In this document: positions 1 through 8,700 of the stretch, piece by piece
Layout of the letters: the number at the start of each line of letters is the position of its first letter
Numbering within the stretch: the first letter of the stretch is position 1
Assembly: GCA_018663565.1 (NCBI GenBank)
Contig: JABJQE010000267.1
Span: 1-14,158, forward strand
Reading direction: 5' to 3'
Source of the DNA: Phycisphaerae bacterium
GTDB taxonomy: Bacteria; Planctomycetota; Phycisphaerae; Phycisphaerales; SM1A02
DNA length: 14,158 nucleotides
Program-made: the position numbers and the translations under genes
Notes under the pieces: generated by a model
Told to the model about the DNA's origin: nothing
Seen by the model: the letters and a program-made list of their open reading frames with translations, nothing else
Database searches by the model: none

Positions 1-408
1 CGAGTTGATGTCTTGTTTGAGACGTATGTGCATACGATTGGCATTGAGGCTCGAACGATGTTGCAGATGGCCGAGACCATGGTGTTGCCAGCGGCGACTA
101 GATATCAGATTGATCTCGCAAATGCGATTTCTGCAACCGAAGCTGTTGGCGTAGAGTGCCCAGCAACCGGCGGTCGGCTACACGACCTTGTACGCCATGT
201 GACAGGCCTCGAGGACGCAATCGGTCAGATTGCAGATGCGATGAAACATCATGGAGCCACGTGCGACGTGGAGGCGAGATCAGTGCAAGATCGATTGATT
301 CCAGCATTGGAGAATGCCCGAACGCATTGCGATGCAATTGAGCAATGCGTCCCCGCAGACTTGTGGCCAATGCCGACCTATACCGACCTGCTCTTTAGCG
401 GCGAGTGA
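1..408 (+). CDS. glnN: Glutamine synthetase type III, C-terminal fragment (5' end outside window)
   Basis: The frame is open from base 1 to a TGA at 406-408, giving the last 135 residues. Glutamine synthetase makes glutamine from glutamate, ammonia and ATP in the cytoplasm and is the main entry point for ammonium. What I see matches the C-terminal helical region of the large GSIII (GlnN) class: a segment like GIEARTMLQMAETMVLPAA near residues 14-32, then RYQIDLANAI, and an end reading PADLWPMPTYTDLLF. GSIII proteins usually exceed 650 residues, so most of the gene, including the catalytic barrel, lies upstream. The TTG at 13 is an internal codon and not a start. A small hairpin with a T-rich tail follows the stop. 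The gene converges with gpmA, whose stop is 20 bases away. The family call is from recognised motifs, and the catalytic residues cannot be checked here. Confidence 0.86.
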   Translation, partial: RVDVLFETYVHTIGIEARTMLQMAETMVLPAATRYQIDLANAISATEAVGVECPATGGRLHDLVRHVTGLEDAIGQIADAMKHHGATCDVEARSVQDRLIPALENARTHCDAIEQCVPADLWPMPTYTDLLFSGE

Positions 409-411
409 TTT

Positions 412-433
412 CAGTGCCCGGCATTGTTTATTT
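412..433 (+). terminator. Candidate intrinsic terminator of the glutamine synthetase gene
   Basis: Bases 412-417 (CAGTGC) pair with 421-426 (GCATTG), including one G-T wobble, around a 3-base loop. TTTATTT follows at 427-433. The stem is short (6 bp), but it starts 4 bases after the glutamine synthetase stop and the T tract lies on the correct side for plus-strand termination. On the minus strand the wobble becomes an A-C mismatch and no T tract follows, so it should act in one direction only. It overlaps the last codons of gpmA. Confidence 0.4.
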
Positions 434-1174
434 GGACTTGCCCTGGGCTGCCACGGCGGCCTCTGCCGCGGTGATGGAATCGGTGTCACCGAGATATCGT
501 CGACCGAGCACATTCATGTCAGTGTCGAATTCGTAGACCATCGGGACACCGGTCGGAATATTGAGGCTGGTGATGTCAGATTCCGAGATGGTGTCTAGGT
601 GCATGACGAGTGCCCGAAGCGAATTGCCATGCGCCGCAATGATGAGTCGCTCACCCGCCGCAATGCGTGGCCGGATGAATTTTTTCCAGTAGGGGATCAC
701 TCGATCGACCGTGTCCTTGAGACATTCTCCGCGTGGCACTTGATCGGCGGGAATGTGCGCGTAGCGTTCCTCGTGACCTGGAAACATGGCGTCGTCACGA
801 TCAAGTAGTGGTGGCTGCGTGTCATAGGATCGCCGCCAAATGTGTACTTGTTCATCACCGTGTTTCGCAGCGGTTTCAGCTTTGCTCAGGCCCTGCAGGG
901 CACCATAGTGCCGTTCGTTGAGCTGCCAAGCTTTCGTTGTCGGCACCCAACACTGATCGAGCCCGTGTAACACAAACCACAATGTGCGAATTGCTCGTGT
1001 GAGCATGCTGGTATACGCCACGTCAAATGCGAGTCCTTCTGCGCGGAGCAGTTGTCCCGCAGACTTCGCTTCAGCAACGCCCTGTTCAGAGAGGTCGGAA
1101 TCGACCCACCCCGTGAACCGGTTCTCAAGATTCCATTGGCTCTGGCCATGACGAATACAGACGAGTGTTGGCAT
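428..1174 (-). CDS. gpmA: 2,3-bisphosphoglycerate-dependent phosphoglycerate mutase
   Basis: This 248-residue cytoplasmic enzyme interconverts 3-phosphoglycerate and 2-phosphoglycerate in glycolysis and gluconeogenesis. The N-terminal RHGQSQWN contains the phosphorylated histidine (His9). SMLTRAIRT holds the phosphate-binding Arg60, NERHYGALQG holds the acid/base Glu87, and AAHGNSLRAL holds the second catalytic His182. These correspond to E. coli GpmA His11, Glu89 and His184 with a constant offset of two. The length matches the dPGM family (about 230-250 residues). The ATG at 1174 puts the RHG motif at the expected place. I see no Shine-Dalgarno sequence before it. It lies 55 bases downstream of the propeller-dockerin gene on the same strand, so it could be cotranscribed or have its own promoter. 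The alanine-rich tail after residue 230 is ordinary variation for the family. Confidence 0.96.
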   Translation of the reverse strand: MPTLVCIRHGQSQWNLENRFTGWVDSDLSEQGVAEAKSAGQLLRAEGLAFDVAYTSMLTRAIRTLWFVLHGLDQCWVPTTKAWQLNERHYGALQGLSKAETAAKHGDEQVHIWRRSYDTQPPLLDRDDAMFPGHEERYAHIPADQVPRGECLKDTVDRVIPYWKKFIRPRIAAGERLIIAAHGNSLRALVMHLDTISESDITSLNIPTGVPMVYEFDTDMNVLGRRYLGDTDSITAAEAAVAAQGKSK

Positions 1175-1180
1175 GGAAGG

Positions 1181-1186
1181 ATGATA
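1181..1186 (-). promoter_or_regulatory. Possible -10 element directly upstream of gpmA
   Basis: Read on the minus strand this is TATCAT (5 of 6 to TATAAT), ending 6 bases before the gpmA ATG. If used, transcription would begin at or very near the start codon, giving a leaderless mRNA, which would fit the missing Shine-Dalgarno sequence. I see no convincing -35 element. A hexamer match of this quality is common by chance. Confidence 0.2.
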
Positions 1187-1229
1187 ATGATCGCGGCGAT
1201 GCTCGGACGCGGTCTGGAGTCAGAAGTCC

Positions 1230-2639
1230 CTACGGGCACTCTCCCCATTGCTTGAGCACGACAAGCAGATCGAGCACATTGACCATTCCGTCTCCATCAA
1301 GATCGCCAGCAGCAGTACCACCGGCCCACAAGCCAAGGAACGCGATGATGTCATCGCCGTCGCGGTCTGAGTCGAAGTCGAGATCGCCCGCGCACATGCA
1401 GCGATCTAAGACGCCATCAACATTTCCATCGGCACCCGGAAGCACCACCTCGCAGGCATCCGCCCGACCTGATTCATCACAATCTTCCGCTGGAATGACC
1501 CATACGACTCGGTCGGTGTCCAGTGTTCCACCATCCATGACGATCATTCCATTGTCCATCGCGGCAACGTATTTGCTTCGATAAGTCAACTCATCGGCAG
1601 GGGTGATGTTGCTCTGGTAGTACCAGATTCCGGAGGTTCGATGAAGGTGGTGTGTGGTCCATTCATCAACAGGGTGTCTTGACCACAACACGACGACGAG
1701 ATCATCCCCGTCAATCGATATGTCATTGATCTGACTTCCGTTTGTGGCCCAGGGCATGGTCAAAAATTCGCGGATCGGTTCTTGAACCCACACGTTTCCA
1801 TCGTAGCGCTGAATAAAGAGGGTGGAGTCCTCGAATGTTGACACATAGTCTCCATGTTGAACTAAGGCCAAGGTCTGTGTTGCGGCATCCAAACTGACGT
1901 ACTGCCCATAGTTTCCATCTGGTTCACTCATGGTGGAAAATCCGAGTGAGGTCCAGACACCACCCACTCGTTCGTATTTCCAAACTGCGCCACAGTTGAC
2001 ATTTGCCCCTATGTCTGCTCCTGGTAGTCCAACGGCAAGGAAATTATCATCGATAGACACAAACGCTTGATCATCACTATTAGCGGGCATAATTAAAGTA
2101 TCGCCCACTGGCCACGTATTGTTTACGGCATCATATTGCAACATTTGGACACGCATCAACGCGCCCGATTCGTGCAGTTCTGCAACAGCGATCCACGGAT
2201 AGGACATGGACGAATGAATCAGTGTGTATTCACCAGGTGTTTCGTAACTATCTTCGTAGTTCCAATTCTCACCGTCGTGGTGATACATATCGATTGCGCC
2301 AGTGTTGTAGTCGGGCGCAGTGATTGCAATCCAGTTATCTGAAAGATCGAGTAAGGATCCAAATCCCTCACCCGTGGCAGTCCCGGTGAGTACCTGTGGA
2401 TCGCCCCACACATTTCTGTTCCATTCGCGCATTGAGACAGATCCGGTGTAACTGTTCGCACTGTAGTCGCCGACAGCAAGAAATGAACCCTCGATATCAA
2501 CAGCTCGACCGTACCGAATTCCATCACCACCGCCCGCGGGCCATGTGTCCGATGTTGGGCATGACTGCGCATTAACGCTAGGCGTCGCGGCGGCGATCAA
2601 TAGCGGTGCAATACGTAAGTGGGGGCTCAATGAACACAT
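1230..2639 (-). CDS. Secreted seven-repeat beta-propeller protein with C-terminal dockerin-like domain
   Basis: A 469-residue exported protein of unknown specific function. Residues 1-24 look like a Sec signal peptide: a basic/polar start, a hydrophobic core APLLIAAA, and probable cleavage after V-N-A. Residues about 43-385 hold seven repeats of the FG-GAP/integrin-like type. Most run from a short strand with I/L-D through a hydrophobic strand such as FLAVGDY to a terminal G-x-W; the W residues lie near 78, 126, 176, 229, 284 and 339, and the seventh repeat is near 353-382. Seven repeats would close one propeller. Residues 386-416 form a Cys/Asp/Gly-rich linker (Cys387, 396, 414, 416). The tail has two EF-hand-like calcium loops, at Asp419/421/423/427/430 and Asp446/448/450, Asn454, Asp457, and ends W-G-E-C-P. 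The loops resemble dockerin type I. No cohesin or enzyme domain is visible. The start has a good Shine-Dalgarno sequence. It is likely a cell-surface or extracellular protein; its ligand cannot be inferred. Confidence 0.85.
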   Translation of the reverse strand: MCSLSPHLRIAPLLIAAATPSVNAQSCPTSDTWPAGGGDGIRYGRAVDIEGSFLAVGDYSANSYTGSVSMREWNRNVWGDPQVLTGTATGEGFGSLLDLSDNWIAITAPDYNTGAIDMYHHDGENWNYEDSYETPGEYTLIHSSMSYPWIAVAELHESGALMRVQMLQYDAVNNTWPVGDTLIMPANSDDQAFVSIDDNFLAVGLPGADIGANVNCGAVWKYERVGGVWTSLGFSTMSEPDGNYGQYVSLDAATQTLALVQHGDYVSTFEDSTLFIQRYDGNVWVQEPIREFLTMPWATNGSQINDISIDGDDLVVVLWSRHPVDEWTTHHLHRTSGIWYYQSNITPADELTYRSKYVAAMDNGMIVMDGGTLDTDRVVWVIPAEDCDESGRADACEVVLPGADGNVDGVLDRCMCAGDLDFDSDRDGDDIIAFLGLWAGGTAAGDLDGDGMVNVLDLLVVLKQWGECP

Positions 2640-2740
2640 GGGGCGTGCCTCTTAGTAGGGAGATCTTGCCAGACGACTCTGGTCATATTGCCCTGACTAT
2701 TAAATATCTATGACGCTTTCCGGTATCTGTTTGACGGAAT
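2640..2740 (-). promoter_or_regulatory. Leader and probable promoter region of the propeller-dockerin gene
   Basis: This 101-base gap lies between the xthA stop and the propeller-dockerin start. Read on the minus strand, AAGAGG (2648-2653) sits 8 bases before the ATG and is a good ribosome-binding site. Upstream is a perfect 5-bp hairpin CCAGA-GTCG-TCTGG (2669-2682). An AT-rich stretch near 2699-2710 includes TTTAAT (2699-2704), a possible -10 element, but I see no clear -35. An inverted repeat GTCATA (2682-2687) and TATGAC (2709-2714) flanks that stretch and could be an operator or chance. The layout suggests the gene has its own promoter. Confidence 0.4.
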
Positions 2741-3508
2741 TCAAGAGATATTGACAGTTATCGGTGCGTGGTCTGAGACGGCTAGTCCCGCGGCCCGGTG
2801 GACCTGTGGGGCTTCTGCCGACTGCGCTGCCTTGGCGTTCGCGAGCATGTAGTCAATTCGCCACCCTCGATCGAGCGATCGAGCTTGGCCTCGATTGGAC
2901 CACCACGTGTATGGGCCGTCGACATCGCCCGCGTGTTGCCGTACGAGATCATGCCAGCCCGAGCTGACGATGTCGTTCATCCAGGCACGTTCATGGGGGA
3001 GAAACCCACTGTTGTTCTGATTGGATTTCCAGTGGAATATGTCTCGTTTGTCCCGGGCAATATTAAGGTCGCCCCCGATGAGCACTGGTCTGCGTCGTCG
3101 TTTGAGAGAGTCAATCCAGGGCCTGAAGTCAGCCGCAAATGCAGCCTTCTTGGCAGCAGCAGCCTCGCTCGATGAGCCGCTTGGCAAGTAAGTGCTTACG
3201 AGATCAACACCACCGACATCAACCCGAAGAACACGGCCATCAGGATCTGATTGCGAATCGATTCCCGTATGTAGGACTTGAAGTGGTAGACGCGAAAAAA
3301 CGGCGGTGCCCGCGTAGCCCGGCCGCTCAGCAGGGTTCCATGCGGCATGCCATCCCTTGAATGGAAATGTTGCCTCGTCAAGTTGATCGGGCCGGCATCG
3401 AATTTCTTGCAGCATGACGACATCCGGCGAGAGACGGTCAATCCAGCCAGCGATTCCCTTCCGAATCGCTGCTCGAAGTCCGTTTACATTCCACGTAAGC
3501 ACATTCAT
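2741..3508 (-). CDS. xthA: Exodeoxyribonuclease III (AP endonuclease, ExoIII family)
   Basis: A 255-residue cytoplasmic enzyme that cuts DNA at abasic sites in base-excision repair and removes nucleotides from 3' ends. The whole endonuclease/exonuclease/phosphatase fold is present. WNVNGLRAAI has the metal-site Asn7, LQEIRC has metal-binding Glu35, TYLPSG has Tyr107, GGDLNIA has Asp147 and Asn149, RIDYM has Asp219, and SDHAPI has the Asp246-His247 pair. These are the standard ExoIII catalytic residues in the right order, and the length is typical. The ATG at 3508 puts the first motif at the family's usual position. It is divergent from ptrB across 59 bases. There is no strong Shine-Dalgarno sequence. 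It could be annotated xth or exoA in other systems; the reaction class is secure. Confidence 0.95.
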   Translation of the reverse strand: MNVLTWNVNGLRAAIRKGIAGWIDRLSPDVVMLQEIRCRPDQLDEATFPFKGWHAAWNPAERPGYAGTAVFSRLPLQVLHTGIDSQSDPDGRVLRVDVGGVDLVSTYLPSGSSSEAAAAKKAAFAADFRPWIDSLKRRRRPVLIGGDLNIARDKRDIFHWKSNQNNSGFLPHERAWMNDIVSSGWHDLVRQHAGDVDGPYTWWSNRGQARSLDRGWRIDYMLANAKAAQSAEAPQVHRAAGLAVSDHAPITVNIS

Positions 3509-3518
3509 GGAATCCGCA

Positions 3519-3524
3519 ATAGTA
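3519..3524 (-). promoter_or_regulatory. Possible -10 element directly upstream of xthA
   Basis: Read on the minus strand this is TACTAT (5 of 6 to TATAAT), ending 10 bases before the xthA ATG. Transcription would then begin only a few bases before the start codon. No convincing -35 is visible. It lies in the 59-base divergent region shared with ptrB. Confidence 0.25.
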
Positions 3525-3551
3525 CTGATCTTGTGCTCTACACTGCTGGGC

Positions 3552-3559
3552 TAAGGAGG
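3552..3559 (+). promoter_or_regulatory. Strong ribosome-binding site of ptrB
   Basis: TAAGGAGG lies 8 bases before the ATG at 3568, an almost full anti-Shine-Dalgarno match. It decides the start in favour of 3568 over the internal ATG at 3595, which has no such site. Confidence 0.8.
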
Positions 3560-3567
3560 CGATCTTC

Positions 3568-5643
3568 ATGTTTCAATTGTGCGTAGTTATTGCCATGAGC
3601 ATTTCATCAAGTCCACCAGACGCTCGAATTGCGCCACAGGTGACAGTTGAGCACGGGATCACCCGAGTTGATCCGTACACGTGGATGCGCAACAAGGCGA
3701 ATCCAGAGGTCATCGCGCACCTCAATGCTGAGAACGCGTACGCCGAAGCAATGACAGCCGATCTCGAACCGCTTCGCGAACAGTTGTACAACGAGTTTCT
3801 AGGCCGGTTGGTTGAAGACGATTCCACCGTGCCCTGGATGGGTGAGGATGGCTGGACGTATTGGTCAGAGACGAAGAAGGGGCAGGACTATCCGGTGTTG
3901 CTCCGCAAGAGAGATGATGTGCTACAGGTCGTGCTTGATGAGAACGAACTTGCGAGTGGCCATGACTATCTTAGTGTGACCAATATTGCGATCAGTCCGT
4001 CCGGCGCACTCGTGGCGTGGCTACAAGACACCACTGGGGCTGAACACGCCACGCTAACCATTCGGGATATCGCATCTGGAAAGCAGGTTGATGAGCCAAT
4101 AGATGATGTCGCTGCGTTCGATCTTGCGTGGCTTGATGACAAGACAGTGTTCTATCTTCGGTTCGATCAAGCGAATCGACCAGACCGAGTGTATCGTCAT
4201 GTTGTTGGAACATCGCATGCTGACGATGTGATAGTGGCAGAGGAAGGCGATGAACGATTCTGGGTGGGTGTGAATCGATTGCCTGATGGCGCTGGAGTTG
4301 TCATCCCAATCGAATCGACACTTACAAGTGAGGTGCGATTTATCGCGGTAGGCGAGGAAGCTAGCGAGCCAGTAGCGGTGTTACCCAGGACTGAGGGCAT
4401 TGAGTACGACGTCGATCACCACGGCGATCGATTCTTGGTGCGGATCAATGATTCCGGTGACAACTTTCGATTGGTAGAGGTTGCAGATGACACGCTCGGC
4501 CAATTGGGCCGGGAGCTTGTCCCACATGATCCGGCTGTCTACCTCACCGGAGTGTCATCTTTTCAGGATTCGATTGTTCTCAGTGAGCGGCGGGGGGGTT
4601 ACACGGCTCTTGAACTGCTTGATCCAAATTCTCTCGATCGGCGTATTGTGCCACTACCCGAACAAGTGGCAACCATTGGTGTCAACGGTGGAAACGAAGT
4701 GTACGACGCCCCATTTGTTCGAATCAACTACATGTCGCCAGTGACGCCAACTCAGACGGTTGATATCAACTTTGATGACCTTGAGTGGAACGTGCGGAAG
4801 CAACGTGAAGTGCCGGGGTGGGATGGCTCAAAGTATGCCGTGACCCGTGTGATGATTCCTGCGCGGGATGGGGTCATGATTCCAGTATCAATTTCTCATC
4901 TGGCAGACACTCCACTCGATGGCTCAAGCCCGATGCTTCTGTACGGATACGGTGCGTATGGTTCATCGATGGATCCATACTTTTCATCGACTCGACCATC
5001 TTTGATTGACCGTGGGGTTGTGTATGCGGTGGCCCACGTTCGTGGTGGTGGCGAAATGGGTCGGTATTGGTACGACTCCGGCAAGTTTCACGAGAAGCAA
5101 AACACGTTCACCGACTTCATTGATGTTGCTGAAGGGCTGATACAAAAGGGCTGGGTTGACTCCGACCGCATTGCGATCGAAGGTGGTTCCGCCGGTGGCC
5201 TGCTGATCGGTGCCGTGCTCAATATGCGGCCAGATCTTTGGCGAGTTGCCAACGCGGGTGTTCCCTTTGTTGACGTTGTAAGCACGATGCTCGATCCAAC
5301 GATTCCATTGACGGTCGGAGAGTACGAAGAGTGGGGCAACCCTGCCGACCCAGACTTCTACAAGACGATGCTGTCGTATTCTCCTTACGACAATGTTGGT
5401 CCAAAGCCTTACCCTGCCATCTTGGTCACAGCGGGCTTGAATGATCCTCGCGTCCAATACTGGGAGCCCACAAAATGGGTAGCCAAACTTCGCGATCACA
5501 CCACATCAGCAGCTGACACAAACCCAATTCTTCAACGCACCAATATGGGCGCCGGCCACGGCGGCGCCAGCGGCCGCTACGCGCGTTACCGAGAAATTGC
5601 CTGGGAAGACGCCTTCCTCCTCAACCAACTCGGCCTGAACTGA
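3568..5643 (+). CDS. ptrB: Oligopeptidase B (S9A serine peptidase)
   Basis: A 691-residue peptidase that cuts short peptides after Arg or Lys. An N-terminal seven-bladed propeller (about residues 80-410) gates the C-terminal alpha/beta-hydrolase domain (about 420-691). The catalytic triad is visible: Ser541 in EGGSAGGLLIGAVLNMRPDL, Asp626 in GLNDPRVQYWEP, and His664 in AGHGGASGR. GEYEEWGNP has Glu585 and Glu587, which match the acidic residues that give oligopeptidase B its basic P1 preference; this and the VQYWEP segment separate it from prolyl oligopeptidase. Length is typical (about 680-715). The start at 3568 has an excellent ribosome-binding site. The first ten residues (MFQLCVVIAM) are hydrophobic but short and uncharged, so I do not call a signal peptide and expect a cytoplasmic or periplasmic peptidase. 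It stands alone, divergent from xthA and convergent with the RND gene. Confidence 0.94.
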   Translation: MFQLCVVIAMSISSSPPDARIAPQVTVEHGITRVDPYTWMRNKANPEVIAHLNAENAYAEAMTADLEPLREQLYNEFLGRLVEDDSTVPWMGEDGWTYWSETKKGQDYPVLLRKRDDVLQVVLDENELASGHDYLSVTNIAISPSGALVAWLQDTTGAEHATLTIRDIASGKQVDEPIDDVAAFDLAWLDDKTVFYLRFDQANRPDRVYRHVVGTSHADDVIVAEEGDERFWVGVNRLPDGAGVVIPIESTLTSEVRFIAVGEEASEPVAVLPRTEGIEYDVDHHGDRFLVRINDSGDNFRLVEVADDTLGQLGRELVPHDPAVYLTGVSSFQDSIVLSERRGGYTALELLDPNSLDRRIVPLPEQVATIGVNGGNEVYDAPFVRINYMSPVTPTQTVDINFDDLEWNVRKQREVPGWDGSKYAVTRVMIPARDGVMIPVSISHLADTPLDGSSPMLLYGYGAYGSSMDPYFSSTRPSLIDRGVVYAVAHVRGGGEMGRYWYDSGKFHEKQNTFTDFIDVAEGLIQKGWVDSDRIAIEGGSAGGLLIGAVLNMRPDLWRVANAGVPFVDVVSTMLDPTIPLTVGEYEEWGNPADPDFYKTMLSYSPYDNVGPKPYPAILVTAGLNDPRVQYWEPTKWVAKLRDHTTSAADTNPILQRTNMGAGHGGASGRYARYREIAWEDAFLLNQLGLN

Positions 5644-5680
5644 CTGCCGTTTACTTTATCTAATGTGCAGGTACTTGTGG

Positions 5681-5745
5681 CTTAGCGAAAATCGTAAGTG
5701 CTGTCCTTGTGATCGCATCAACTAGCCGGCAGCCACCCTGCGGCT
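5681..5745. terminator. Convergent intergenic region with two imperfect hairpins
   Basis: Between the ptrB stop and the RND stop there are two hairpins. At 5681-5698, CTTA-CGA pairs with TCG-TAAG with one bulged G and a 3-base loop. At 5724-5745, AGCC-GCAG pairs with CTGC-GGCT with one bulged G and a 5-base loop. Neither is followed by a clear T tract on either strand, so they are not classic intrinsic terminators. The position between converging genes is where termination is expected. Confidence 0.3.
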
Positions 5746-8700
5746 CAGCCGTCGCTACCTGGTTCTGGTGCCGTGCTGCCGAAGCCGAACTTGTGTCGCA
5801 TTGATTCGACGACTACGTACAGGGTTGGTACGAGCAGGAGCGTGACGATTGTTGCGACGAAGATGCCACCGAAGACAGTCGTACCAATTGACTGATTACT
5901 CTTTGCTCCTGCGCCGGAGGCTAGGACAAGAGGTAACACGCCAATGCCAAATGAGATTGCTGTCATCAGGATTGGCCTGAGTCGTAGGGTTGCGCCAGCA
6001 ATTGCCGATTCGACGATTCCTCCACCAGCTTCGCGGTGTTCCTTGGCGAATTCAACCAAGAGGATAGAGTTCTTCGCAGCGAGACCAATCAACATGACGA
6101 GTCCAATTTGGCCGTAGACATCTAAGGCGAACCCACGGGCGAGCAAGAAGGCCAACGCGCCAAGAATGCCCGGTGGTACGGCCATAAGAATAAGAATGGG
6201 CAGGGTCCAACTCTCATATTGGGCTGCGAGAAAGAGGAATACAGCAATCAGTGCCAACGCAAAGACGAGGGGGGCGAGGTTGCCGGCCTTGATTTCTTGG
6301 TATGTCAGCCCGGACCACTCGTAATCGACACCATCAGGAAGCACTTTGTCACAAATCGATTCCATTACTTTGATGGCCGTGCCACTGCTATAACCAGGTG
6401 CTGCGCCACCATTGATTGGAATGGAGTCGTAGATGTTGTAATGCGGAATATTGTTTGCGCCAGTGATTCGGCTGTACGAAGCGAATGATCCAAGAGGGAC
6501 CATTGCACCATCCGTTGTTGGAATGCGGACATTCATGATGTCATCAGGTTCCATTCGGTATTCAGCTTTCGCCTGGACCATCACCTGATACACACGCCCA
6601 AAGCGATTGAAGTCGTTGATGTAATACGACCCTAGGGCTGCTTGTATAGCAGTGAAGAGTGATCCCACATCTACTTTAGAGGTCTCAGCTTTGGTCCGAT
6701 CGATGTCAAGCCAGAGTTGCGGAACGTCTTTGCGAAACGTTGTGTAGACGCTTCCAAGGTATGGTTGCTGATTGGCAGCATAGAGCACTTTTTTTGCTGC
6801 ATCGGTGAGTGTGTCAAGGCCAACATTATTGATGTCTTGGAGTCGCAGATCAAATCCGCCAACTGTGCCAAGGCCCTGAATGGCTGGTGGATTTACTGCG
6901 AGGACGATGGCGTCCGGGATTCCAGCAAACGCCATTTGGAGTTTTTTCTCGATGGCCGCGGCACTTTGCCCTTCGCCCGTTCGCTCATCCCAAGGCTTAA
7001 GAATTGGCACCATGAACCCAGCGTTGGTTTGGCTGGTGCTTGAGATGAAGTCGTACCCAATAATTTCGACGATATCTTCGATCTCAGGTATGCCGTTGCA
7101 GATTTCAAGAACCTTGTGCTCAACTTGTCTAGTGCGTTCGAGTGATGAGCCAGAGGGCAACTGCACAGCAATGAAGAGGTATCCCTGATCCTCATTGGGA
7201 ACAAATGACGTGGTGGTATTCATGAGCAGGAGGAACGTGCCACCCAGAATGGCTGCAAGTGCGACCACGGCAAGCCATGCGACTCTACTAAACCCCTTCA
7301 CGACTGACCCATATTTTTTGGTGCTCCAGTCGATCAAACTATTAAACGGCTGGAATAGCTTGTGAATCAAGCTGCGTCCATCCTTCTTACGAAGGAGGAG
7401 AGTGCACATCGCTGGCGTCATGGTGAGTGACACAATCGATGAAATGACCACAGAGAACACAATTGTCAACGCGAATTGGTTGTAAAGCTGCCCGGTGATA
7501 CCCGGCATGACAGCGGCGGGCACAAAGACTGCCAAGAGAACGAGGGTTGTAGCAACAATAGGTCCACGAACTTGGCGCATGGACTTCGAGACAATATCAC
7601 TGATGGGCGTATCGTCGTCGGCGTCTTCGAGTTCGCGTTCTACGTTTTCGACAACCACAATGGCATCGTCAACAACAAGCCCGACTGCCAATACCAGGCC
7701 CAGAAGCGTCAGCATGTTGATACTGAAGTCGAAAAGTAACATGCCGCCAAAGGCGCCAATGATTGAAACGGGAATAGCAATGACTGGTATGAGTGTCGCG
7801 CGGAATGACTGTAAGAAGACGAAGATCACGAATACAACTAGCGCGACAGCCTCCAGGATGGTCCACAAGAGATCCGTAATGGAGGCACGGATAAAGTTGG
7901 TGAAGTTGAACGTCATTTTCCAAGCCATCCCTTCCGGGAAGTTCTTGGCAAGTCGATCCATGGTCGACTCGATTCCGGCTGATACATCGAGGGCGTTGGC
8001 GCTGCTGAGTTGGAATATTGCTAACTGCGCAGCGGGCTCGCCACTTTGCATGCTGTCACTGGAATATGTTGCTGCGCCAAGTTCAACTCTGGCGACGTCT
8101 TTCAGCCGGACCACTTGGCCGGGTTCAGCTCGGAGAATAATGTCGCCGAATTGATCGGCTGTCACAAGGCGGCCAAGCGTGTTGATTTGTAGGTTAAATG
8201 CAGGTGTTCCGTCGAGAGGCGGTAGGCCAACGGACCCTGCAGCAACTTGCTGATTTTGATCAGAGATGGCCGAGATAATCTCTTCGGTAGAGATTCGATA
8301 GGTCGCCATGAGATCCAGATCCATCCAAATCCGCATGGCGTACTGGCGAAGGCCAAAGTTGGTTACTTCGCCGACGCCCGCGACTCGGGCAAGAGAGTCG
8401 GTTACGTGGATGTCTGCGTAGTTACTGAGATACGCGCTATTGAATCGATTGTCAGGAGATATAAGTGAAATGACTGCGGTCATTTGCGTGGACTGCTTTG
8501 TGACCGTGACGCCTGATCGCTGCACCTCACTTGGCAAGCGTGCCTCCGCTTGTTGCATGCGATTCTGAACGTCAACGGCGCCAATGTTTTGGTCGTATCC
8601 AACTTCAAACGTAACTTGAATGGTGGACGTGCCGTTATTGGTGCTTGATGAGGACATGTAAATCATGCCCTCTACGCCATTGACCTGCTCTTCAATGAGC

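Noticed and set aside
1191..1229. Hairpin-like CGCG...CGCG pairing between the propeller gene and gpmA
   Set aside because: Only 4 bp of stem around a 12-base loop with no T tract, so there is no basis for calling a terminator.
3568..3600. Signal peptide on oligopeptidase B (MFQLCVVIAM)
   Set aside because: The hydrophobic run is only about nine residues, has no basic residue before it and no clear cleavage site.
4984..5499. 171-codon minus-strand open frame
   Set aside because: It is antisense to the catalytic domain of oligopeptidase B, which is intact on the plus strand, and has no recognisable domain.
7495..8154. 219-codon plus-strand open frame, rich in Ser, Thr, Arg and Met
   Set aside because: It lies fully antisense to the RND pump gene, whose protein sequence is clearly conserved there. 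Its composition is that of a reverse-complement shadow.
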